Part shown: piece after piece, positions 35,055-47,567 of the stretch
Numbering within the stretch: position 1 is the stretch's first letter
How the letters are laid out: each line of letters begins with the position of its first letter
DNA from: Ceraceosorus guamensis
Lineage: Eukaryota; Basidiomycota; Exobasidiomycetes; Ceraceosorales; Ceraceosoraceae
Length of the DNA stretch: 64,000 nt
Direction: 5' to 3'
Assembly: GCF_003144195.1 (NCBI RefSeq)
Contig: NW_020290001.1
Location: forward strand, 573,533-637,532
The notes under the pieces: model-generated
What the model saw: the letters and a program-made list of their open reading frames with translations, nothing else
Databases searched by the model: none
What the model was told of the DNA's origin: nothing
Translations under genes and position numbers: made by a program

Positions 35055-38000
35055 GGTCGTCACTGCTGGCAGACAAAGCAACGTCAAGATTGCAGATGGG
35101 AACTGCGACGGACCTCGAACAGCGTGCGAGATGTATCGATGTCGCAGTGCGCAATGGAGTTGTAGTGGTCAAGCACGATGAGTCGATCTCGAGGGTGCGT
35201 AGAGTGAAGAGCAGAGAAGTTCACACCTCCTCCGCACTTTGAAGTGTTGTGAGTGCATATATACCTGTTCACGCATTCGCAGCTGGGTGAGTGCTGGCTC
35301 GAGAGATATAGAAGACAAGACGAGTGGGTCCGATCGCGGACGTTTCTTGGCCAGTCTCACTCTGCAGCAGTGCCTGATCGGGCAAAGACAGGCGGGCGGG
35401 CGGTCACTCTCCTATACGCACCCCGCGACCAGAAATTCTGTGTAGAGATGGCTACATTCAGTTGATTGGGCGGCCCCCTCCGCTCCAAGGCGTTGCGCCG
35501 TGCCCCCCTCTGGCAATGACCGACTGACGAACCGCTTGGATGCTGAATTTGCGCTCATCCCTCATCTCCCATCGGCTACATCTTCCCGTTCTGCGCCGCC
35601 ACGAAGAGTCCAGCGTACAAAGGGCAAAGAGACGAACTGCTGCTGTGGAGAGGCGATGAAGCCGTCACTCAAGTGAGTGCAGGCAGTAATTGACATGGAA
35701 TGGTTCGCCTCATTTGTGTCACCACTTGCCCGCACTTTTTGCATTGAGCTGATAACGGGGCGCCAGAGGAGAGCAGATTGGCTTCGAGCTAATGCACGCA
35801 CGCACCGCTGGGACGGACGGGCCCTTGCTTCTCCGCTATGCGCTTCGCGGCTAAGTTTTGAGTCAAAAAGTTCCAATCTGGCTCACCTCAAGCCTCTTCG
35901 CTTCCAGCAGCAGCACGAAGCCCGCACGCATTCCGCACCTCTTCGTCTCATTCTGGCCAAGCGTGCTGCTGCACACGCACAGCATGCTGGATGGATCAAA
36001 TTTGGCCTCGACGAAACATGACGTGGCCGCGGCAATTCGTTCCAGTGCAACTCAGACTTGATCATACAGGAGTCGTGAGTGCGAACATGCACACCCATCA
36101 GTCCGCATATAGTGGATGCTGGAGATCGTACACTGCGTTTGATGCTTTTGCCTCTCGAGCAGATGCTGGTATCAAGTCGCGGTGGACGAACCACGGGTCG
36201 CTCCTCGAAATGAAGCGTCAGCCTGGGGCTGCGGTGCCGTGCACGAACCTCTCGACGACTCCTATTCGGCGATCAAAGGCTCAATGATGCGCTGCGGGTC
36301 TATGCAGCCGTTTCATGACTAACGACTGGTGACTGATCACCTGCTGCTGCTTCATTGGGAGCAACAATGAAAGAGATGGGAAAAAGTTCGATGATGTTCA
36401 TGTCGACGCGTGCGTACAGCGCTGTAGGAACGAACAAATTTCCAAACCGACGCGCATGCGTTGCGAGCCGAGAATGTCGGAGTCTGTGGCTGCGTTTCTC
36501 GGCTGCAGCTTTACGCTATAACACGAATGATGATTTTGCGGGACGATCGAGGACAGCTGCTGTGCGTGGCGCTATTGCTCAGTCAAATTGGGCTGCATCA
36601 GGGCTAAATAGTCGTGCACGAGTGTGGAGACGCGCGGGGGCCCACGCTTGGACATGCTCTTCAGCTGAGGCAGATGGGCCAAGGAAGCAGTTGGCCCTTG
36701 GCGCGCCGCCCATCAGTGATACCTGCATGCATGCAGCTTAAGCTCGCTGCATTGACAAGTGCACACTGGCATGGGAATTTGCTGCTGGACATGGCTTCCT
36801 GCTCTTCTGGGCGTGCCGCTGCACCCCTCTGCTATAGACTGAAGTTCCATTCGGCTTGCTCGTGCTGGGTGTGCTGTGTAAGCGTACGGCACCGCGCCAA
36901 ACTCCGCACGCCGCCGCGCAATCGGCTGGGACGGCTCTTTTGACTGCGCCTTCGCGCCTCTGTGTTCAAGCATATGATGGTCATCAACAGCGTATACAGC
37001 ATGCATGCAATGCAATGGCTCAAGACGCCGCAAGTGAGACCGGAGCCAAGAACCTGCAAAGTTCCGTCCACGGATGTCCGTCTGTGTACTGCAGGTATAC
37101 ATGATGGCTGCCGTCCACGCTGAGAGACTCATCAGAGTAGCGCGTTGTGGATGGAAATTCGACTTGTCTTGGGGTCCTGATCGGTGGCTCAAGTATGCGG
37201 GTGAGTCAGCTTTTGCGGAACCGAGCGAAGATTCCAGTTCAGTCAGTCTTCTTGAGTGTCAGATAGGAGTACACGCTTCTGCATGATGAGACGCAATGAC
37301 TTCCATTTACGAGCCAGAGATGCGCTTGTGTACAGTTGAGTGTAGCCAAATCCAGCATGGGCCTCACCTGGCTCGTAATGTGAGAGGTCAGATGGCGCCA
37401 CGGTGGGCAGTATGTCTGAGATACATAGATGTCGCGCCTCACGTCGAGCGTCGTCTTGTTGAGCTCGGGCCGTCTCGTCAAATGAATGACTATTTTGGTG
37501 TGCAACACCTCACCTCGCGTAACCGAATCAATGAGTTGCGTGAGTCTGAGTGCTCACATGCCTGTCGATCCCAGACTGCCGCATTTGTCCAGAACATGAG
37601 TCACGATAGTCTGTCTGACTTCCGCCTCGCGACTACACGCTGACCACCACCAGCTGAGCACTCTTGACTCATACATGTTCCCGCTGCCACAATTCGAGCA
37701 GATCTGTACGTGGCCCGGTGCGCTCAGGGGCACCCATATGCTCGCGTACAGCACCGCCAGATCCAGCCACTTCGATCGAGAGTATAGACTAAATCTTGCA
37801 CTCCGATCCGCGCGTGCTTGCTCCCATTCGCGAGCCACTCGCAACGCTCGCTCCTGACCCAAAAGACTCTCTTCTCCTTTCCTTATCTAGAGCGGGGCAT
37901 CGGCGCGAACCTTGATGTCGCTATACTGCTGGCCCGAGCAGGTATCCCTAGGAAGCATCTTCAGCCCCACCTACTCCGCATTCTTATTTTTGACTTCTGC

Positions 38001-39863
38001 GGGGCCCCGTCACGATCTTCGCGACCCGTGTCCACACAATCCTGAATGCTGCGGACGCTGGTGCCTGAAGTACTTAGCACCAGAGCGTACGTTGCGAAAA
38101 TCTCACTCAAGTCGTGAGTTGACCTCGAGCTGCGTTCGCATGGACGTCTGGGGATGTGTGTACCCGCATATAGAGGCGCCATTAGCTGCAAAACGTGATC
38201 GGGGATGCCGCGAGGGGCGCCGCGCGTCGAAGCGATCGAGCTCGCTAGCGAACGATGCAGCCGCACAAGCGAGACAGCAGCAGATATCGATTTAGCGCGC
38301 TGCCTGGCGCTTCGGCGCAGGTCTCATTCGTCGCTCCTTGCTCCTGCTGCTGCCGCTCGATCGCGGGCCATCATATGATGTGTTGCCTCTTGACAAAACC
38401 ACAATTCGTGATTCGTGATTCGTGATTCAGATATATTCACGATTGCAAGGCCCGTCTAGGACTTCGGCATGCACCGCCACTCCGCCATGCTCGTTGAGAT
38501 CGCAGTGATACACGACGGGGTTCGGCAAGGCGGTCACGTCCGCTGCTGCATGAGTGCCTCGCGGCCTCCTCTACACTCGTCTCAGGCCTGTTGTCAGGAC
38601 CCTCCGTGCAAGCGTTTGTGCTACGCAAGTGAACAGAGCAGGCGGATCAAAGACACACCCTCCTGTCTCTTGCCCACCTTGCTCTGACAAGCGCAATAAG
38701 CATCAGAACTCAAAGTCTTGAAACCACAATCAAGCGCTCGATCGCTCGTCAGCTTGACTCACGAACGCTGCCTGCAGCCGGGGGTTGTGCAGCGAGGTAG
38801 ACCGCGTGACAAGCCGGGGGCAAGCCTTGGCAGGGACCGAATCCGCGATGCTCGGCGCAACTCCGGCGAGACTCGGGATGGCTTGGGAAAGGGACAACAT
38901 CGTGTGCGCGCACGATCGATCGGCACCCTGGATCCAGAACAAGTCCACGCACGATCGAGCGGGAGGATTCGTGGTTTGAACAATTTGATTGGCGACTTTG
39001 CAACTCAAAATGTCGCCTGGAAAGCTCGCAACTCGGCTGTTGCTGTGCAGCAGAGCCACGAGTGACGGCCGTCGTGCCTGCGCGCTGGTACGGATGGATG
39101 ATGGAGCGCTTGCACAAGCAAGAATCTTGAATGTCAGTCACTCGAGTGTACAAGTCCTGAGGAGGCGGTACCTCATCAGCATCGACCTTTGACCCATGGT
39201 CGAGTCAGGCCCCGCAACACGTGACTCGTGATTTTTGGAATTTGCCACCCTTTGCATAACAAGAGTTGATGAGTCCCTTGCCCAAACAGCCCAGCTATCG
39301 GTGCCTGATCAAAAGGAGCGATGAGCTTACGTGCAGACGAAAGTCACAAGACCCTCTGTTATCATGATCAGTGCCCCACGCGAACTCGCGTTGCCGCGAG
39401 CTTCCTGCTCGCAGTGAATGAACGAGAGTCTGTAGTCTGGGTCAAAGCCCGCCAAGCCAGCGGGTCGGCTTTCTCAGCTTCAAAGTGCACGGGACTCCTT
39501 CGAATGACGCCTTGAGCTCTTCGTTGGTCCGCTACATCGCAGGTAGGTGACCGGCGAGCTTGGCACTACAGAAAAGTGTCCAGACTGATCAGCTGGAGAA
39601 GTGTTGAGCAGGAAAAGCTGGTCAACAGCCCTGGGGGCTCTGCTACAGAGCGTGTGCAAGAGATCAAGCCCACTGGAATTCGTGATAGCGATTGGATTCG
39701 GATGACGCAAATGTGGATGCCACTCTACCAGGGTGCAGGGAGCCGCGTTCCTCTCCGTCGCAAGCCTTCACAACGCTTGCGACGCTGTCGCCGAGTTCAA
39801 AAATGTCCCCGCCTCGGCTGAATCGTCCGACTTCATGCATTGTGGCCCCGTCTCACATTCCTA
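35055..39863. other. 4.8-kb gene-poor interval
   Basis: The longest stretch without a supported gene. It contains a TATATA (35258-35263) about 200 bases upstream of the 33063-35054 gene, two overlapping TGCATGCA palindromes (36724-36735), copies of the dispersed TCGTGA/TCTTGA motifs (36071, 38109, 39122) and a tandem ATTCGTG array (38404-38430). Minus-strand sequence between about 37690 and 37890 stays open behind a good acceptor and encodes a charged helix followed by a hydrophobic one (SKWLDLAVLYASIWVPLS). I could not assemble a full gene from it. Confidence 0.45.
38404..38430 (+). repeat. tandem ATTCGTG array
   Basis: Three head-to-tail ATTCGTG heptamers plus a partial fourth, followed at 38435-38444 by the inverted form ATTCACGATT. 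Part of a dispersed intergenic family (see findings). Confidence 0.85.
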
Positions 39864-40743
39864 CTACTTCACGAACGCACGGGCGATGCGCGATCCGACG
39901 TGCAGCACGACGACGCTGAAGACAAAGCCAACCGCCAAGACGAGGACAACGACGGGATCACTGAGCGGGGGATGCAGAAACAAGTTCATCAGCTGGGCCC
40001 AATCTAGCGCGTTGTGTCTGGAGTCCTCCAGCTACTTGAAAGGCTCTCTGTCTAGCCATTCGCGATGAAATATTCGTATCGCGCAGAGATACAGAGCCGG
40101 CCGAAGAGAGCGCCCTCCCTGCTCCTCGCCATACACCATTCGTGATTAATGGTTTTTTGAGACAAGATCAAATGCGCACGCACTTTCTCTGGCAACACCC
40201 GTAACTATCGTCTCAAATTCCGCCTAAATATCTCCCTGGACCTCATCAGCTGGCGCCTCAGCGGCACCACCCTTCGGCCGTCTCCCGTCTCTGATTTCCG
40301 GGATGCCTGAAACAAAGCAGCATCTTGGCAACGAGCGACCTAGCTCGACGCTCCCACTCCGGTCCCGCCTGGATGCTTTCCTTTCGATACAAGAGTACCT
40401 ACTCACACGCTAAGGCCCTTGGAATCGTCTGTATACAACCTCATCATCGTGTTTGAGCTTCCACCAGCTCCAGCAGCCCGAGCAGAGTTGGGCTTGGATG
40501 CGGCATCCTTGGCAGCAGCTCGACGCCTGCATGCAAGCAGGGGAATGAGATGCTTGAGAGTAGGTCGCAGAGCGTCAAGGTGTGATCGCAAGACTTACCT
40601 GAGAGCAGTGGAGTTCCTGCTGGCGAGAGCGGCCAGCTTGGCCTGAGTGGCAGATGCTGAAGCCTCGTCCGCCTGTGGAATGGATGCGATGCTTTCTTGA
40701 ACACTCGAATGAGGTTGAGGAAGCGCTAACGAGCACTCACCAT
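39864..40743 (-). CDS. SBH1: Sec61 translocon beta subunit (97 aa)
   Basis: Tail-anchored beta subunit of the ER protein-conducting channel. Four coding exons: 40741-40743, 40599-40672, 40407-40526, 39864-39960. They encode a 97-aa protein, right for the family. The diagnostic block SARAAGAGGSSNTMMRLYTD is followed by DSKGLSV. It is joined across a 446-nt intron to DPVVVLVLAVGFVFSVVVLH, the tail-anchor helix (about residues 67-86), and a basic end RIARAFVK. The join restores the invariant KGL.VDP motif exactly. Exon 1 contributes only the ATG, since reading through the following GTGAGT stops after four codons. The last intron is three to six times longer than most in this window. Head-to-head with the mitochondrial EF-Tu gene. 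Confidence 0.93.
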
Positions 40744-41389
40744 GGCGTGCACGGTTACAATCCCAAGAAGTATTGGCAACTAGAAGACGTTTGCGTCCTT
40801 GTCCTTGTGGCAGAGTTTTCTCTGCGTAGCGTCCTGTCCTGTTGATTGGGGCTGCTCTTTGATGCAACAATGGGACAGCGCAGAAAGACGGGGGCGCACT
40901 TGCGTCTCTGATAATCACAGTGTGAGGCCAGCCCGTGAGTGGTCTGAAGCGAGTGGAATCACAAGTCAGTCACTTCTATAGGCCACGGCAGTTATGAGTG
41001 CTTGCGATGCCCGCGACGTGGCAGTATGCAGTTTCGGCTTTACTCGCCCGTAAATGCTGGTGCGCCGATGTGCGATTACCACGTGGCAATCCACCGAGCT
41101 GGGTTGCTGATGATGCCCGGCTCTCCCAACTCCTCCCGCGCGGCTGTAGCTAGAGAAATCTGAGGCGAGTGCGCGTGCATGCAGCAGCTGACGCAAATAG
41201 GTGCGGTGGACGATGCCTGAAAGCCGCACATCAATTCTTTCATGAATAATCAGCATCACCAGGAGTGGCCACGACCTGCGAAACAAGACGTTGCCTAATC
41301 GCAAGTCCATCATCCCGATCGAATAGGTTCTGCACTGCTCCTCATCGCTCAACCCTCTTGTGCCGTGTGCATACGCTTCTACGGGCAAG
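40744..41389. promoter_or_regulatory. divergent promoter region (Sec61-beta / mitochondrial EF-Tu)
   Basis: A 646-base head-to-head interval between two housekeeping genes. No TATA box is evident. A pyrimidine-rich leader lies just upstream of the EF-Tu ATG. Confidence 0.45.
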
Positions 41390-43186
41390 ATGTCGCTTCT
41401 TCGTCAACCCATCGCCCGTGCAGCCAGGACTGGCCTTTGCCGTCATGTCGCCGCTCCCGCAGCTGTCACCCAGGTCCCTACTCGATGTGCGTTCGCGAGC
41501 GAGGATAGCGCCACTGCCTGCAATACATCGCTAACCAGACGCTCTTGCTTGGCCACTTATCCTCAGCGATGAGCCTCGCTTCTACCCAAGCTCCCATCAG
41601 ACACGGTCGCAGCAACATCGCCGCTGCAGCCGCGGCTCGTCTTCCCAGCGCTGTGAGGACATACGCTGCTGAAGCGGGCAAGAAGTATGTGCGAAACAAG
41701 CCACACATGAACATCGGTACAATCGGGCACGTCGGTAAGTAGCTTTGTGAAGGCAACCTTGAAGAAGCTGCTCGCTGCAATCTTGTGTCTCATGCATGTT
41801 CTCGTCAATGACCCATCTCCACCTGCAGATCATGGGAAGACCACTCTGACGGCTGCCATCACCAAGGTTCTCTTCGAGTCCAGCGGTCAGGGCAAATTTG
41901 TGGACTATGCGAGCATTGACAAGGCGCCCGAAGAGAAGGCTCGTGGTATCACCATCTCCAGCGCGCACGTCGAGTACGAGACCGCGAACCGCCACTATGC
42001 GCACGTCGACTGCCCGGGTCACGCCGAGTGAGTCATGGAGTGTCACGCGCGATTCATGGCTCGCAGCGAAAGGCATGAGATGCAAGGCTCAAGGATCAGA
42101 ACACATAATTCTGGGGTTGCACTGAATCAGTAGAGCTAGCTCCCCTGGATGGCCGGCTGACTCTGGCTGCCCTTCGTATTAGCTACATTCGTAACATGAT
42201 CACTGGTGCCGCTCAGATGGAGTGAGTTTTGGCCTCCTCCACAATCCGCATTCGCTGCTCTGCTAACAGAGCACTTGCACCTCCACAGCGGCGCAATTAT
42301 TGTCGTGTCCGCAACGGACGGACAGATGCCTCAAACCCGAGAGCACCTGTTGCTTGCCAAGCAGGTCGGCATCAAGAAGTTGGTCGTATTCATCAACAAG
42401 GTAGACCAAGTGGACGACAAGGAAATGCTGGAGCTGGTAGATATGGAAATGAGAGATCTGCTCTCTACCTACGGCTTTGATGGAGAGAACACCCCAATCG
42501 TTCAGGGTTCAGCCTTGGCTGCTCTGGAAGGAAAGAACCCCGACATCGGCAGCGAAGCCATCGTGAAGCTGATGGCCGAGGCGGACGCTTGGCTTGAGCA
42601 GCCCGCCCGTGATCTTGACAAGCCTTTCTTGATGCCCGTGGAGGATGTCTTCTCCATTTCCGGGCGCGGAACTGTTGTCACTGGCCGTGTGGAGCGTGGC
42701 ATTATCAACAAAGGGCAGGAGATCGAATTGGTCGGTCTTGGCAACAGCTTGAAGACCACCTTGACGGGAGTCGAGATGTTCCACAGAGAGCTTGACCGAG
42801 GAGAAGCTGGCGATAACATGGGAGCTCTTCTGCGTGGAGTTCGCCGAGACCAGGTGCGCAGAGGTCAAGTGCTTGCTCTGCCAGGTTCCATCAAGCCGGT
42901 GAAGAAGTTCGAGGGACAGTACTACATTCTCACAGCCCAGGAGGGTGGACGCCGCTCCCCCTTTGCGAGCGGATACAGACCGCAGCTCTTCATCCGAACC
43001 GCAGACGTTACAATCTCTCTGACATTGCCAGAGGGCCAAGAGGATCAGATGGTCATGCCTGGAGACAGTGTCACCCTTAACGGCGAGCTCACTCATGATT
43101 TGCCCATCGAGATCGGAAGCAGATTTACCCTGCGAGAGGGAGGCCGCACTATTGGTACCGGTATCTGCACCAAGATTGTTGCCTAG
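41390..43186 (+). CDS. TUF1: mitochondrial translation elongation factor EF-Tu (466 aa)
   Basis: GTPase that delivers aminoacyl-tRNA to mitochondrial ribosomes. Exons 41390-41486, 41567-41734, 41829-42027, 42183-42221, 42289-43186. The N-terminus [19 protein letters not shown] followed by an Ala/Arg-rich stretch is a mitochondrial presequence. GTP-binding motifs are [13 protein letters not shown] (split by intron 2), DCPGHAD (split by intron 3) and [20 protein letters not shown] is the switch I region. The C-terminal barrels are intact ([37 protein letters not shown]) to the normal end. Exon 4 is 39 nt. Bacterial-type sequence but clearly a nuclear, intron-bearing gene. Confidence 0.97.
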
Positions 43187-44245
43187 ACGTAGGCTGGACC
43201 TTTTTAGCAATGCAATATCTTTTGCATGCATTTCGTCAGCGGCCCAAGCACATCCAGAACACGGAGCGCGTTCGAATCGGACGCGATTGCCAGACGCTCC
43301 TGCTAGCTGATGCTAGTGACGAGCGTTCAAGAAGAAGCCGGATGCTACGCATCGAAAGGCGGCTCATGCCTTGTAATCACTACTCATCATTGTACACGAA
43401 CGTGACACAGTCTGCAATCCCGGTGTGCTCGCTTCGACGTGCAAGTGAGCGCCAAGCTACTTCGCCCGTCCCACAGCGAACGCTAGAGCGCTGCAATGCG
43501 AGTACTAGCTAGAGGCGTGAGTGTTGCTAGCGCGTTGTATTGCCAGTCTCTTGACCGAGACCCAGGATTGAGCGAATGGGCGCGGTGGACACGTCTCGGA
43601 TTCGCGACGCCATGCTATTTTAATCGGATGGCTTGCTACCGCAGTGACCCGGCCGACTCAGAAAGCAAACTCCAGTGGGCTCGAGTCGAGTCCCATCGCT
43701 CGCTTTTGTAAGGCGTTTAGGCCGCGATTGCATGCGCACGAAGAGCTACGATTTGAGAAAGGAGCCCATCTCGAAGTCGCTTTGAAGAAAGTTGAGTTTG
43801 AGTGTTGCGTTGCCTGTGGAAGAGGGACTACACTATCTAGTCACGTGTCTTCTGTGAGCCGTCACCCGCGCGCACGCGGATGCGGCAAGCCGACCTGGCC
43901 TCCGCCGCCCCACGGAGCAGCAGAAGCCATAGGGTCTGTGCCGCGTCGTATCACCTTCTCTCTGCTCGCGATTTTTCGTTGCAAGGCTTCGACGAGCGAA
44001 GGTCGATGGTGCCGCCGCTCTTGTGGCGAACCCAAGACATTGTGAAGCTTGCCCACTTTGCTTCCTGCGCTCATCGTCACACGCTGCAATTCTTGCTACT
44101 CTCTGCACACCCAAAGTCGCCAAGGAGCTTTTTCGCGAAGCAGGGAAGACGCAGCTGTAGCCACACGGGCTTCATTCTGCGACTTTGAGCTCGCAGGAGT
44201 GCAGGCTGCTGCGGAAAATTCGCGCTGCTGGCTGTATCAAGTACA
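43187..44245. other. 1.1-kb intergenic region
   Basis: 3' flank of the EF-Tu gene and promoter of the zinc-cluster regulator. A TGCATGCA palindrome (43223-43230) falls in the likely EF-Tu 3' UTR. Nothing else was recognised. Confidence 0.5.
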
Positions 44246-47200
44246 ATGGAAAGTCGTCGAAGCTGCGCATTCTGTCGGGCTCGCAAGCTTCGTGAGTGCG
44301 ATGGCCGTCGCTGCACCGGATCTTCAGTGTCTACCGATGCTGACTTGTCCCCCTCCACTACACCCTGTGACTACGTCGATGCACCGTCAGGGTGCTCTGG
44401 GGTACGTTCAGAGCCGCAAAAGCAAGCATTGATAGCCTCTGCTGAGATACCGAGGCTCTTGCTCCCCTCCCCTCCTTAGGAAACACCATGGTGCGACAAA
44501 TGCGCCGAGCGGGAGCAAACATGTGAGCTAGCTGCGCTGTACTCACTGTGAGAAGCGTACGAAATGCAAGCTGAGGCGTCTTTGAATGCTTGCAGGCATA
44601 TATGAGCTGGTCAATACGACTAGAGCTGGAGCTCGTCCCTCCATGGAAGCCCACACGAGCAGTCCTTTCGAGTCTGGCTATAGTCCGCACACATCAGCAC
44701 CTACTGCTCCGGCGAAGCGGAAGAAGGTGTCTACCACACCGAAAGCATCCTCGAGAGCGCGATCTATTGGAGATGTATGCGATGAACGGGCGGGCGACTT
44801 GCAGAAGTATGAATACTGCGCAGCAGCTGCAGTGGATGATGGGCACAGCGAGCTGGGTGTGTTGGCACAATCGCTAGAAGCTCCCATTGGGGAGTGGCTG
44901 TTAGGTAAGCCTCGAGCAAGATCCGTATCTTCTCCGCTCGTAGCTCCCTTCTGACCGCCTCATTTGCGTGCTGCAGTAATGGCATCTGTCTCAATTTGGC
45001 TCACTGCTTCGCAGCACTCGTCGATGGTGCCACAGAACGAGAGCGTGCTGGGACTGCGCCAAGGGATTTCAGCCCGTCTCTGGGTTCCGGACGCGAAGCC
45101 AGGACAGAAGGCTACGTGAGTGCGAACGCTACAGGAGGGTTACATGCAAAAGCTCACGCCACTTGAGACATAAATCGTGCTCAAGGGACCCTGCGAGCAC
45201 CATCACTAGCTCACTGAAAGTCGAGCTCGTCAATGCCGCTTTCGCGCAGCACCCAATACTCTCTTTGCTCGTGAACAAGACAGTGAGATTGGCATCGTAG
45301 ACGTCTTTGCACGCTAGCAGCTGGGCCTCTGACGATTCCTGCACTCCTCGACTACTGCCAGATCCTGCAACGCGACATGCATGATGGCAATGCAGAGCGC
45401 AATCTTGTCAATGCCATTCTGGCGGAGGGCATCGGACTGACGCTCACAGTGCAAGACCGCAGCGTGGAGTACATGAACGGAGAGGCGCTGCCCTCGCCGT
45501 CAATGCTGGCCGAGGATGCAGAGGCGGAGGTCAGACTTTCTGATGCATCGAGCGCTGCGCGAGCCTTCACGAGCGCTCAGGTAATCGTTCTGCTTGCATG
45601 GAGGTCACTCCGCCTAGACCAGCTGGGCCACGCCGTGATCTTACTCAGCGTTGCGTCAGATCTCTTGTCCTGGCTAGTCAATGAGCGCCGACTCAGACCT
45701 GCAAGCCACATGGTGCGGATCAATGGCGTTGACGTCAAAGAGGTTGAGGCAGATTTGATAGGTGAGCACAGAAGCGCACTGTCCGGTCCTTCACAGACGC
45801 AACAGCAACCCACATGAAGGCTTAATATCGTGTTCCTACCGCAGATAACATGAGATGGATATGTCATCTGGCACAGACCTTTTTCAAGTCCACCCTTGGT
45901 CATGACACTGTGACCCCGCGGCAGGGCCTCGTCGCAGCACTGGAGCCTAGCGCGCTGCCCAAAGCTAGCGCTCAGGAAAGCTCCGGCTACCTTCTGGATC
46001 GCATTGCGGGATGTTTCGCAACGCTTCCATCGCACTCCGATCAAATTTCGGCGTTGTACACCGCGGCGCAAGCGCTGGACCTCGCAAAAGCCACCATTCT
46101 GCCAGGGACGAGCGCGGCAAATCGAGGGCACCAACTTGCCAATCTCCGCAACGCCTACGCAGAGCACGTCATCCGGGCTGAGGGTCTGCTCGAACCGCGT
46201 TATAGTCTTGCAGTCACCAACACATATCAGGCTCTGGCTACTAGTCTAGTCACTCCAGTCGAAGAGGAGGAAGAGTATGCGGGCTCTGAGGTCTTGAGCG
46301 CGACTTCTAGAATCAACAGTCTCCATACAATCTTGAGCGAAGTGTCGCAAAGCAGGGTCGCCCGCCATGGGCAAACAAGGCTCGAAGGAGGCCCGCTTGG
46401 TGTGCGAGGTAGAGGCCTGGCCGCCACGATGCGATGGCTGACGTTGATGACTGCAGCACCATTCTGTCTATCAATGATGCGCTCAAATCTCAGCCTACCC
46501 TCAGAAGATTTGGCGCTCCTAAAGAGAAGTGCTGCAGAAGTGTCTAGGGCAGAAGCTGCGGAACTGACGGTTGCACAGACCTCTGCACTTGTGCATCGTC
46601 AGGAAGACATCCGAGTAAGTCCTTGCGGATTTGTGCTCAGCAAGCCGAGAGTAACTCCTATTGACTGCCTTTTGAGCCCCTTTCGCAGCGGGTGCTTGGA
46701 CTTGACGAGGTCATGGCCCGCGTGACGCCGCAAGTGGGCGAGTCCGAGCCCTACACACAGCGAACCCGCGATAGGGCATCCCGTTCGCCAGACGGCAATT
46801 CCAATCATCTCACGTCTCGATGGACGTCGTCAGCGGAGCAGTCGCGAGGCACAGCTCCTTCTTCCTATCAAATTAGCGCCTCCGCATTCACTCGATCTTC
46901 GCCCCCTAGTCAGCCCATCACGCTGACCTCTACCTCACTTGGCAAGCGACCCTTTTCGCCCGCTAAGGAGTTCGAGTACACGCCAATTCACCGGGTGACT
47001 CTCTCTCAGGACAGGTTCGAACAATCGCAGCAAAGCGAAAGTAGCGCGCTAGAGGGCCAGCATTTCTCTCAGTCCCAATCTCAACGGTCACCCAGGTGGC
47101 GAGCGAGCTCACCTTCGCAACGATCATCTCCGCCCCTCGCGCCGCCGCCGCATGTGTGGAGACGAGCAGAGTCATCTGTGCAAGGTGGCAACATCAGCGC

Positions 47201-47567
47201 GATTCGCATGGTTGAAGACCAGTCCACTGCGAATTGCCTGGATGCGGCCAGGTCCGCGTCGTCTTCAGCTTACGCTGACTTGCCGACGAGCTCGTTGTCA
47301 AGGCCACAAGTGCAGTCGATGTTTGCCAACAGCAATCGCAACGGAAAATTGAGCCGTGCACGAGAGCGCACTAGGAGCAGGGACGCCCCGCCAGCTTCTC
47401 ATCAGCCCTCGACACACCGTTCCACGCCGTCACCACCTCTGCGTACGCTCAATCGATTCGACCCCATTGTTGAGACGCAGCTGAGTAGTAGTGCGGCATC
47501 GTCGTCGCAGACAGATCAACGGCGGGAAGAGGGCGTCTGGCATGACAGCCTTGGCGATTTCGTATAG
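44246..47567 (+). CDS. Zn2Cys6 zinc-cluster transcription factor (930 aa)
   Basis: Fungal binuclear zinc-cluster regulator, nuclear by family. Eight exons: 44246-44401, 44480-44522, 44596-44904, 44977-45115, 45186-45282, 45362-45761, 45845-46614, 46689-47567; every phase agrees. The cluster is assembled from three exons: RRSCAFCRARKLRECDG (Cys7, 10, 18), ETPWCDKCAEREQTC (Cys57, 60, 67) and then IYEL. The first half has seven residues between Cys2 and Cys3 instead of six. The linker between Cys3 and Cys4 is 38 residues, and an alternative donor at 44323 would shorten it. A nuclear localisation motif PAKRKKV follows. The middle region is helical as in the family's regulatory domain, and the last 250 residues are Ser/Gln/Arg-rich, as in activation tails. 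Target genes are unknown. Confidence 0.85.

Noticed and set aside
42509-43231. 240-codon minus-strand open frame
   Set aside because: Antisense to the last EF-Tu exon. Its Leu/Ser/Gln-rich composition is the reverse image of the EF-Tu codons.
43262-43300. tRNA B-box-like GTTCGAATC
   Set aside because: The five bases on either side are not complementary and no cloverleaf can be drawn.
45581-45622. possible 42-nt intron in the zinc-cluster gene
   Set aside because: Its length is a multiple of three, it contains no stop, and it is far below the usual intron size. The retained residues fit a helix, so it was kept as coding.
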